From: an uncultured Prevotellaceae bacterium
GTDB lineage: Bacteria > Bacteroidota > Bacteroidia > Bacteroidales > Bacteroidaceae
Length of the DNA stretch: 10,622 nt
Direction: 5' to 3'
Assembly: GCA_946413885.1 (NCBI GenBank)
Contig: CAMKMK010000070.1
Location: forward strand, 1 to 10,622
The translations under genes were made by a program, and so were the position numbers. Below, piece after piece: positions 1 to 6,056 of the stretch (positions within the stretch are counted from its first letter, which is position 1; every line of letters begins with the position of its first letter). Below the pieces are notes generated by a model. The model saw nothing but the letters and a program-made list of their open reading frames with translations. It was not told where the DNA came from and searched no databases.

Positions 1-55
1 TAAGTGTGTGTGAATTCAATCATTAGTAAATAATCCAATAGAAAACAATAAGATT

Positions 56-214
56 ATGAAAAAGACATATATTATTCCAGTATCTCGCCCCATCGCACTC
101 AGAGACAATATCTCCATTAACGTTGCTTCTCCAAACGCCAGCATCAGCAACAGACCTTCTGATGCAGAAGACAAGATGGAGGATGACGAGGGTAACATGT
201 GGCACGGTCTTTAA
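56..214 (+). CDS. Small MKKTY-type protein, 52 residues, function unknown
   Basis: The open frame begins ATG AAA AAG ACA TAT at 56 and stops with TAA at 212-214. The product is 52 residues: it starts MKKTYIIPVSRPIAL, has a polar middle rich in Ser and Asn, a strongly acidic stretch (DAEDKMEDDEG), and ends NMWHGL. It has no signal peptide, membrane segment or Cys. The Lys-Lys-Thr-Tyr-x-x-Pro start followed by an acidic tail resembles a group of very small orphan proteins I recall from Prevotella and Bacteroides genomes; no function is known to me. A rho-independent terminator begins 32 bp after the stop, which supports a real short transcription unit. The upstream promoter would lie at or beyond the window edge. 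The larger minus-strand frames over the same bases show no family-like features. I am fairly confident it is expressed, but not what it does. Confidence 0.6.
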   Translation: MKKTYIIPVSRPIALRDNISINVASPNASISNRPSDAEDKMEDDEGNMWHGL

Positions 215-246
215 TTGATAACAATCGAGGTTATACATATTCAACC

Positions 247-284
247 AAAAGGGGATGTGCCTATTTGACACATCCCCTTTTTTT
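247..284 (+). terminator. Rho-independent terminator of the small gene
   Basis: A perfect stem of AAAA plus GGGGATGTG (247-259) pairs with CACATCCCC plus TTTT (269-281) around a 9-base loop and runs into seven T residues (278-284). It sits 32 bp after the stop of the 52-residue gene. The A-run on the left also makes it usable on the minus strand. Confidence 0.85.
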
Positions 285-473
285 ATATCCCCCCCTACAA
301 GGGAAATAACAAAAATTTTGCGACTTTGCTTATAGAATCTCATCTGCGGCTCGTCGAAGCCGTTCCGAGAGGTCTATGAGCGCACCACGAAGCTGTAAAG
401 CTTCCTTTTCATATCGTCAACAGGCAAGAACGAACCATTTTCTCCGCTCTGCTGAAAGAAAAACTCAAAAAAG

Positions 474-505
474 TTTGGTGGTATCAGAGAAAATATGTTC
501 CTTTG
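474..505 (+). promoter_or_regulatory. Bacteroidota-type promoter, stable-RNA style
   Basis: TTTG at 474-477 is followed after 20 bp by TTCCTTTG at 498-505. This matches the Bacteroidota primary-sigma pattern TTTG-N19-21-TAnnTTTG except for T in place of A at the second position of the -7 box. Transcription would start near 511-513. The next signal downstream is a terminator, not a gene, so the promoter appears to serve a short non-coding RNA. Confidence 0.5.
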
Positions 506-511
506 CAGAGT

Positions 512-607
512 CAAAAGGGGATTTCGCAGAAAGGATGACAACCTTTATGGTCGCGAGATCGTTTCGAGCCCCATTTTAAAAACCATCAATTACTTGATGG
601 TTTTTTT
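512..607 (+). ncRNA. Putative short RNA with tRNA-like anticodon arm (possible tRNA-Val relic)
   Basis: Between the promoter at 474-505 and the terminator at 578-607 lies about 95 bp with no convincing coding sequence. A 5-bp stem, AAAGG (530-534) with CCTTT (542-546), closes the 7-base loop ATGACAA. This is the geometry of an anticodon arm: U33 followed by GAC, which would be a valine anticodon. An outer helix can form from AAAAGGGG (513-520) and CCCC-A-TTTT (569-577). Downstream, TTCGAGCCCC (563-572) resembles a T-loop, but its 5' stem does not pair, and no D arm or proper acceptor stem is present. It is therefore not a working tRNA. It may be a decayed tRNA gene that keeps its promoter and terminator, or a small RNA. 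The start is inferred from the promoter. Confidence 0.35.
578..607 (+). terminator. Rho-independent terminator of the short RNA
   Basis: AAAAACCATCAA (578-589) pairs perfectly with TTGATGGTTTTT (594-605) around the loop TTAC and ends in seven T residues (601-607). The A-run before the stem makes it potentially bidirectional. No protein gene ends just before it. Confidence 0.85.
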
Positions 608-656
608 ATTTTGAAAGTTGCTGTGGAACAGTAATGCTACAACCTTCCCCAAAACC

Positions 657-846
657 TAACGTGTTGAGTCGGCAAAGACAACACGTTGTGTTCGCGATTT
701 CAACGTGTTGTCTTTCGGGTTTCAACACGTTGTGTTTCATCTGTCAAAAAGTTGTCCTTGAATTAATTACATTTCAGTTATCAACACGTCATTGCCCAGT
801 TATCAACACGTTATCATCCAGTTATCAACACGTTGTCCTGAGCCTT
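657..846. repeat. Array of CAACACGTTG elements on a 22-bp pitch
   Basis: Copies of the 10-bp element CAACACGTTG, or its reverse complement CAACGTGTTG, start at 657 (first base T), 679, 701 and 723, exactly 22 bp apart and alternating in orientation. A decayed copy CAAAAAGTTG sits in phase at 745. A second block starts at 782, 804 and 826, again 22 bp apart and all in one orientation. In this block the conserved unit extends to CAGTTATCAACACGT (775, 797, 819). The intervening 12-bp spacers differ from one another apart from a shared T-rich tendency. A 22-bp pitch is close to two helical turns, so all sites of a block face the same side of the DNA. Possible roles are a binding array for a dimeric protein, a centromere- or origin-like iteron set, or a selfish repeat. 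Confidence 0.8.
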
Positions 847-942
847 TCCAACTCATCTTTCATTTGGGGTCGTCCTTCGTAACACAGAAATCAAGTTGCT
901 CCAAAAACCGAATTCCCAAAAGTTTCAACAGAAATGAAAATC

Positions 943-1091
943 ACTCTACACTCTACACCAGACACCCGTATCCTATTGATTATAAATGGAATACGAGAGT
1001 GTAGAGTGGGTGTAGAGTCATCAGGAACTCTACACCTATGTAAATCATTGTTCCTCAATACATTACATGGTATGGATGTAGAGTGTAGAGC
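943..1091. repeat. Nested inverted repeats of the GTGTAGAGT family
   Basis: Nine-base elements ACTCTACAC / GTGTAGAGT recur at 943, 950, 999, 1010 and 1027, with one-mismatch copies at 1076 and 1083. The 943/950 and 1076/1083 pairs overlap with a 7-bp step; 999 and 1010 are 11 bp apart. They build a nested dyad: CTCTACACTCTACA (944-957) is exactly complementary to TGTAGAGTGTAGAG (1077-1090), and inside this GGTGTAGAGT (1009-1018) pairs with ACTCTACACC (1027-1036) across an 8-base loop. A weaker hairpin, CGTATCC with GGAATACG, lies between. No coding potential is seen. The overall shape, about 150 bp with long complementary ends and no gene, is like a small palindromic mobile repeat or a structured regulatory RNA. 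Confidence 0.75.
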
Positions 1092-1248
1092 ATTTTAAGT
1101 TTCATGAAAAATGCGAGAGCACAGGAGATTTAAAGATATCATGAACAACTAAAAACACGAAAGGGACGGTAAATAATTGATTAGATTACGTGTGCTGACC
1201 ATAATTGTTAAAAAGTACCTAACGGGACATTTTCCGTGCCCTCTTTCT

Positions 1249-1279
1249 TTTGTTCTCTGCTCTTTTATTCGTAACTTTG
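1249..1279 (+). promoter_or_regulatory. putA promoter
   Basis: TTTG (1249-1252), a 19-bp spacer, then TAACTTTG (1272-1279) match the Bacteroidota TTTG-N19-TAnnTTTG consensus exactly. Start of transcription is expected near 1286, leaving a short A-rich leader of about 27 bases before the putA ATG at 1313. No Shine-Dalgarno sequence is visible, as is usual in this phylum. Confidence 0.75.
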
Positions 1280-1312
1280 CGGTAGGAATCAAAAAACAAA
1301 AAATATAATACT

Positions 1313-4300
1313 ATGAGAGAACAGCAATTACCGACCATTGAGGAAGTCTTCTCATGGATGCGCAAGCTTTACGACGAGAGTTATTCAGGCCTTACCAAGT
1401 TGGAGAAAAGTGAGCAGCACATGTATGGCACTATGGTGACCACGCCCAGCGACAAGAAGTTTATCGTGCGCATGCTCGACGAGACAAGTCAGATCCGTGA
1501 CCGTCAGAAACTAGCCATTCGCGTGAAGGAGCTCATTGACCAATACGGGATTCCCAAGTTTCTTGATTGTTTCGACCATGCTCTCTTTTGGATGTACCAG
1601 AAGTTTGCTTACCTTCCTCTCTTCAATTGGGTTGCCGTGCCCATCATCAAATGGCGTCTGCGACGCGACACAAGCCGTGTCATTATCGATGCCGCGCGTC
1701 CCAGCCTGACAGAGCACCTTGCCACCCGTTTCGAGCAAAACATTGGGCAAAACGTCAACCTGTTGGGGGAAGTGGTTCTTGGCGACGGAGAGGCAGATAA
1801 GCGCTATCAGTCTTACCTCGAGGCCCTAAAGGAACCTGACATCAACTATATTTCTGTCAAGATTTCCGGCATTTACGCTCAGACGCACGCCCTGAACTAT
1901 AAGGAGTGCTTCCCTGAGCTTGTCCGCCGTATGTCTGAATTGTATCAGGCTGCTATAGACTATCCTTATACTGATGTGAATGGTGTCACCAAGCCTAAGT
2001 TCATCAACCTCGACATGGAGGAATATAAGGATGCTCACCTGACCATGAAGTTGTTCAAAGATGTTCTTTCATTACCCCAGTTCAAGAACTATGAGGCTGG
2101 TATTGTCGTGCAGGCTTATCTGCCTGATGCCGAAGGATTCCAAACAGAACTTCTCGAGTTTGCCCGCAAGCGTGTTGCTGAAGGTGGTTCTCCCATCAAG
2201 ATGCGTATCGTCAAAGGCTGTAATCTCGATATGGAGAACATTGTCAGTGATTTGCGTGGATGGCCCAATCCCGTTCGTCCCAACAAGACGGAAGTGGATG
2301 CCAACTACCTGCACATCATCGAACGTGGCTTGAAGCCTGAGAATGCCCGTGTGCTGCACATCGGAATGGCTTCCCACAATCTCTTCACCATTTCTTATGC
2401 TTATCTGCTTACCCAGATGTATCAGACTCCCAAGGACTGCTTCTGTTTCGAGATGCTCGAAGGTATGGCTAACCACGTGTGGAGAGCGCAGAAGAAACTG
2501 GGCAACCATGTTATCCTCTACACGCCTGTGGTGAAGAAAGAGCATTTCCTCAATGCCATCTCTTATCTCGTGCGCCGTATGGACGAGAATACTGCTCCTG
2601 ACAATTTCCTTACCCACAGCTTCTCTCTCAAGCCTGATACGAAGGAATGGAAAGACCTGCAGCAACAGTTTATCGCTGCCTACAACATGAAGGATCACCT
2701 TAATCATATTCCCACGCGCACGCAAGACCGCAATCAGCCCTACGTGGGACAAGAACCGCAGGACGAGATGATCAATGAGCCTGATACAGACTTTGACCGT
2801 TTCTGTAACCAGCAATGGGTTGAGAAGATTTTTGAGAAGTGGGAAGCCTCTCCGAGTACTCAGAATCCTCAGAGTACTCCGACCTGGGGCGACTGGAAGC
2901 CTGGCGACTTGCTACCCACTCAAATAGGCGACGAATTGGTTTTCAACGATGACCATGTCTGTTATTTCGACCGCTCTCAATCGGGTGAAGTTCTCGTATG
3001 CGAGATGTCTCGTGCAGGCAAGACACAGGTAGAGAAGATTCTTGACATTGCAGCTGCTGACCCAGGTCACTGGCGCAGCACAAGCATTGAAGAGCGACAT
3101 CAGATCATGTATCGCGCTGCCAACATCCTTGGACAGATGCGTGGCGACCTCAATGGTTCCATGTGTGCCATTACGGGCAAGACTATAGAGGAAGCTGATG
3201 TGGAAGTCTCTGAGGCCATTGACTACTGCCGTTTCTACACTACCACGATGAAGAAGTTTGCAAAACTCGACGATATTGAGATGAAGGCAAAGGGTACTGT
3301 GCTTGTCCTTTCGCCTTGGAACTTCCCTTGTGCTATTCCCTGTGGCGGTGTCGTTGCAGCCCTCGCTGCCGGCAATACCTGTATCCTCAAGCCTGCTACC
3401 GTTGCAGCACCCGTCGCTTGGCTCTTCGCACGTGCTTTCTGGGAGGCAGGCGTTCCCAAGCAAGCCCTTCAAGTTATCATCGCTGACCGTGAGGCAACTC
3501 CTTTGCTTACCTCCTCACCTGTTATCAAGCACATCATTCTCACAGGTGGCACAGAGACCGCACAAGCTCTTGCACATGCCAATCCACGCAAGCCGCTGTC
3601 TGCTGAGACTGGTGGCAAGAACGTTATGATTATCTCAGCGAAATGTGATCGCGATCACGCCATCATGAATGCTTGCCGTTCTGCTTTCGGCAATGCTGGG
3701 CAGAAGTGTTCCGCTTGCTCACTTCTCCTCGTGGAACGTTCCGTTTACAATCATCCAGAGTTCTTCGAGAAGCTCAAGGACTGTGCTGCTTCGCTCAAGG
3801 TGGGGGGAGTTTGGAATGCTGGCAATATCGTAGGACCCATGATCACCAATCACAATGAAAAGCTCGAACATGCCTTCCATCTTGAACGTGGAGAGAGATG
3901 GCTCATTGCTCCTGAGTTCGTTGACGAGAAGCATTACATCTTGCGTCCTACCATCAAGATCGATGTGAAGCCAGACTCTTTCACTTTCCGCACAGAACTG
4001 TTCGCTCCTCTCCTTGCTGTTGCTCCCTACGACACGCTTGAGGAAGCCGTCAATCTCGTCAATGGTCTCGACTATGGTCTCACATCAGGGTTACAGTCGC
4101 TTGACGAACAAGAACAGCGCTATTGGAAGAATCACGTTCAGGCAGGCAATCTCTACATCAATCGAGGCATTACGGGTGCCATTGTGAATCGTCAGCCTTT
4201 TGGCGGCATGAAACTTTCTGCCTTTGGCCCAGGCTTGAAAGCAGGAGGTCCCAACTACGTAGCTCAGTTCATGATGATTACTGACAAAGCAGGCACTTTT

Positions 4301-4807
4301 ACCGACTACCGCACCTCGTACACAGATTGGTACGAGCGCGAGTTCCGTCACGCCCGTAACATTCAACCTAAGATACGTGGCGAGCAGAATGTCTTCCGCT
4401 ACTTGCCTCTTGGTGGAGGTATGGTAATGCGTCTCTTTGGTGACGAGACAAAGGAACAAGTGGAAATGGTGTGCTTTGCAGCCAAGACTGTCGGCACGCC
4501 TCTTACTGTTTCTGCTGACGATGGCAATTCTCTGCTCGCTGTTGCACGATCCATGGGCAGTATGACAATCAGTGAAAACCTGGCCGCTTTCTGTGAGCGA
4601 ATCAAACATTACGAGCGCATCCGCACCATCTCACGTGAAGTGCCAGATGTCGTCTTCCAAGCTGCTGCCAATTACGACAAATACATCGCTCAATCACTCC
4701 CTGTACGTGATGGACGTATCGAACTTGCTCTCTACATTAAGGAGCAGTCTATTTCCAACGAGTATCATCGCTATGGCTCACAGATAGAAGTACCCGTCAT
4801 TGAGTGA
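1313..4807 (+). CDS. putA: Bifunctional proline dehydrogenase / L-glutamate-gamma-semialdehyde dehydrogenase (PutA)
   Basis: The 1164-residue enzyme oxidises proline to pyrroline-5-carboxylate with FAD and then to glutamate with NAD+. The proline dehydrogenase barrel covers about residues 130-460, with NLLGEVVLGDGEAD (149 on), YISVKISGIYAQ (179-190), INLDMEEYKD (231-240), MRIVKGCN (297-304), FEMLEGMANHV (379 on) and a LVRRMDENTAPDNFL block. The aldehyde dehydrogenase part begins near 560, with SPWNFP (W669), catalytic Glu in AETGGKN (E765), catalytic Cys in GQKCSAC (C799) and QPFGGMKLSAFGPG (961 on). A Ser/Thr/Pro/Gln linker near 512-525 joins the halves. About 170 residues follow the dehydrogenase core, as in long PutA forms. 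No N-terminal ribbon-helix-helix DNA-binding domain is present, unlike the 1320-residue E. coli PutA, so it should not repress its own gene. The ATG at 1313 follows a consensus promoter. Its last 37 bp overlap the convergent DUF4298 gene. Confidence 0.95.
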   Translation: MREQQLPTIEEVFSWMRKLYDESYSGLTKLEKSEQHMYGTMVTTPSDKKFIVRMLDETSQIRDRQKLAIRVKELIDQYGIPKFLDCFDHALFWMYQKFAYLPLFNWVAVPIIKWRLRRDTSRVIIDAARPSLTEHLATRFEQNIGQNVNLLGEVVLGDGEADKRYQSYLEALKEPDINYISVKISGIYAQTHALNYKECFPELVRRMSELYQAAIDYPYTDVNGVTKPKFINLDMEEYKDAHLTMKLFKDVLSLPQFKNYEAGIVVQAYLPDAEGFQTELLEFARKRVAEGGSPIKMRIVKGCNLDMENIVSDLRGWPNPVRPNKTEVDANYLHIIERGLKPENARVLHIGMASHNLFTISYAYLLTQMYQTPKDCFCFEMLEGMANHVWRAQKKLGNHVILYTPVVKKEHFLNAISYLVRRMDENTAPDNFLTHSFSLKPDTKEWKDLQQQFIAAYNMKDHLNHIPTRTQDRNQPYVGQEPQDEMINEPDTDFDRFCNQQWVEKIFEKWEASPSTQNPQSTPTWGDWKPGDLLPTQIGDELVFNDDHVCYFDRSQSGEVLVCEMSRAGKTQVEKILDIAAADPGHWRSTSIEERHQIMYRAANILGQMRGDLNGSMCAITGKTIEEADVEVSEAIDYCRFYTTTMKKFAKLDDIEMKAKGTVLVLSPWNFPCAIPCGGVVAALAAGNTCILKPATVAAPVAWLFARAFWEAGVPKQALQVIIADREATPLLTSSPVIKHIILTGGTETAQALAHANPRKPLSAETGGKNVMIISAKCDRDHAIMNACRSAFGNAGQKCSACSLLLVERSVYNHPEFFEKLKDCAASLKVGGVWNAGNIVGPMITNHNEKLEHAFHLERGERWLIAPEFVDEKHYILRPTIKIDVKPDSFTFRTELFAPLLAVAPYDTLEEAVNLVNGLDYGLTSGLQSLDEQEQRYWKNHVQAGNLYINRGITGAIVNRQPFGGMKLSAFGPGLKAGGPNYVAQFMMITDKAGTFTDYRTSYTDWYEREFRHARNIQPKIRGEQNVFRYLPLGGGMVMRLFGDETKEQVEMVCFAAKTVGTPLTVSADDGNSLLAVARSMGSMTISENLAAFCERIKHYERIRTISREVPDVVFQAAANYDKYIAQSLPVRDGRIELALYIKEQSISNEYHRYGSQIEVPVIE

Positions 4808-5088
4808 GCTAATTTCGATAGACGTTCTTCGAGTTCGCGACAATCCGTGAGGACGTTCCAGATACCATCTTCTGAGAGGACACCTCTTTTCAAATTCTTA
4901 GGAAGAAGACCTGCCTCGTCATCGGCATAATCCTGACGCCACTTGTTGCTTCCATAATATGCGCAGAGGGCAGCAATCGATTCTTGTGCTGCCTCGAATT
5001 TGTCGAGAGCATTCGATAAAGCCTTTACTGCCTCTGCTGCACAATCCAGATGAGATTCCATCTGAATGATTCTTTCAATCTGTCTCAT
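4771..5088 (-). CDS. DUF4298 family protein
   Basis: This 105-residue cytoplasmic protein has a long helical, probably coiled-coil first part (1-42: IERIIQMESHL through ALDKFEAAQESIAAL). A conserved-looking core follows: YYGSNKWRQDYADDEAGLLP (44-63), then LKRGVLSEDGIWNVL (66-80), and a final helix. I recognise this Tyr-Tyr-x-Ser / Trp-x-x-Asp-Tyr / Asp-Glu-Ala-Gly / Lys-Arg-Gly-Val-Leu-Ser-Glu-Asp-Gly pattern as DUF4298, a family of small proteins with no known role. ATG is at 5088-5086 and the stop TAG at 4773-4771, inside putA. It starts 40 bp after the stop of the metallo-hydrolase gene on the same strand, so it may be read through from that unit. I saw no promoter of its own. The last dozen residues, which overlap putA, lie outside the recognisable core. 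Confidence 0.8.
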   Translation of the reverse strand: MRQIERIIQMESHLDCAAEAVKALSNALDKFEAAQESIAALCAYYGSNKWRQDYADDEAGLLPKNLKRGVLSEDGIWNVLTDCRELEERLSKLAHSMTGTSICEP

Positions 5089-5128
5089 AAGGCGTCTTGA
5101 TTCCTTTGCCCTTTGTTTCTGTCACGAA

Positions 5129-6043
5129 TTAATCCAGACGGAAGAGACCCTCGACACAGGAGACGTGATGCTCCTTAATCTGGAGACTATCCATCCAGGC
5201 ACGAGTCTTGCAAGTGTTGAGGTTTCCTGTGTTGAATCCTTTTCCCTGATCATTATTCCATACCCAAAGAGGGGTTGGCCAGAGACAGACATGAAACTTG
5301 ATGGAACGATAGAAATCCTCATCACATCCGTTCTGTCCGTGATGTGCCATTTGAAGATAGTCACAGTCGAGATCAGCTTTGTAAACTGTGCCCAGGACCT
5401 TCTTGCCACATTCCACGCCAGCATCACCTAAAAAAACAATGGATTTCCGTTTGTCCCATACGCGCATGATCATGGAAGAATTGTTATAGGGGTTAACCGT
5501 GAAATCATTGGCTACACTGAGAATCTTGAGTTGCATCCCATCGTAGTCGTAGATACCACCTGGCTGCTGGATATCTATCACTTGGGCATCGCACTTGCTG
5601 AGCCTGTCGTAGAAGTCACGTGTTTTCTCAGCTTCGGTGGGTTCGGCATCGATGACTTTATCGATGATGCTGGAGTGATAGATGGCCTTGATACGAAGGT
5701 CCTGAGTTCCTTGCTTCAAGATTTCCCACAATGCACCCATGTGGTCGTCGTGTGGATGAGAAATGAACCAAGCTTCTACCTCGTTGCCCAAAGCTCCCAG
5801 GAAGCCTCGCATCGTGAATTCCTCCTCAGGAAAACCTCCATCCATCACGATTACTTTACCTCCACGAGTGCGAAAAACGTAGCTGTTGCCTATCGTGTTG
5901 CGATGTGATGGAATCTGCCACATGGTGAAACCTGATCCGCGAGGTGTCTTAGCATTTACAGATAAAGGAGTGGAGGTCGCTACAGCAAGACTACCTGCAG
6001 CAAGGGCAGAATTTCGCAGGAAATTTCTTCTATTCATGCTCAT
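5129..6043 (-). CDS. Exported metallo-beta-lactamase-fold hydrolase with twin-arginine signal
   Basis: The 304-residue protein starts MSMNRRNFLRNSALAAGSLAV, a twin-arginine (Tat) type signal with a likely cleavage after SVNA (residue 31). The metallo-beta-lactamase fold follows: VIVMDGG (64-70), the metal motif HPHDDH (H96, H98, D100, H101), FLGDAG with metal-bridging D207, and MAHHGQNG with H234/H235. The FLGD and AHHG pair is like the C-terminal hydrolase domain of ComEC and related phosphodiesterase-like proteins. The substrate cannot be told from sequence. Expected location is the periplasm, if the organism has a Tat system. The gene lies 13 bp after the rhamnosidase and is surely co-transcribed with it, suggesting a linked role in handling an exported substrate, but that is inference. 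M3 is an equally possible start; both keep the signal. Confidence 0.85.
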   Translation of the reverse strand: MSMNRRNFLRNSALAAGSLAVATSTPLSVNAKTPRGSGFTMWQIPSHRNTIGNSYVFRTRGGKVIVMDGGFPEEEFTMRGFLGALGNEVEAWFISHPHDDHMGALWEILKQGTQDLRIKAIYHSSIIDKVIDAEPTEAEKTRDFYDRLSKCDAQVIDIQQPGGIYDYDGMQLKILSVANDFTVNPYNNSSMIMRVWDKRKSIVFLGDAGVECGKKVLGTVYKADLDCDYLQMAHHGQNGCDEDFYRSIKFHVCLWPTPLWVWNNDQGKGFNTGNLNTCKTRAWMDSLQIKEHHVSCVEGLFRLD

Positions 6044-6056
6044 ATCAGTTTTTTTC

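Larger units (their letters stand above)
215..1312. other. Long non-coding, repeat-rich intergenic region
   Basis: About 1.1 kb separates the small gene from putA. Open frames of 67, 82 and 70 codons occur at 376-579, 634-882 and 792-1004. They cross promoter-like, terminator and repeat sequence and their translations look like chance reading. The stretch holds two terminators, a stable-RNA-like promoter with a tRNA-like hairpin, a 22-bp-pitch repeat array, a second inverted-repeat family, and the putA promoter. A small hairpin (CGGCT at 347-351 with AGCCG at 358-362) and a run of seven C (289-295) lie near the start. I see nothing recognisable at 860-940 or 1095-1245. Confidence 0.7.

Noticed and set aside
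512..577. Functional tRNA gene
   Set aside because: An anticodon-like arm exists, but there is no D arm, the T stem does not pair, and the outer helix lacks proper acceptor geometry and length.
376..579. 67-codon open frame
   Set aside because: It runs through a consensus-like promoter (474-505) and a tRNA-like hairpin, and ends just before the terminator stem. The translation has no family-like features.
657..846. CRISPR array
   Set aside because: The core is only 10 bp, spacers are 12 bp, orientation alternates, and no cas gene is present. CRISPR repeats and spacers are both far longer.
600..860. Chromosomal replication origin
   Set aside because: The boxes differ from the DnaA consensus by one base, no AT-rich unwinding stretch or dnaA/dnaN neighbour is present, and flanking genes are ordinary. 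It is kept only as a low-probability idea.
634..1004. Two open frames of 82 and 70 codons
   Set aside because: They are made mainly of the repeat arrays, overlap each other in different frames, and have no promoter or conserved-looking sequence.
1216..1252. Possible terminator upstream of putA
   Set aside because: GGGAC and GTGCCC around 1224-1242 pair only with a bulge (3 + 2 bp), and the following pyrimidines are interrupted. It is too weak to call.
2072..3472. Minus-strand open frames of 247 and 186 codons opposite putA
   Set aside because: They are the antisense of strongly conserved PutA motifs; the translations are low in recognisable features.
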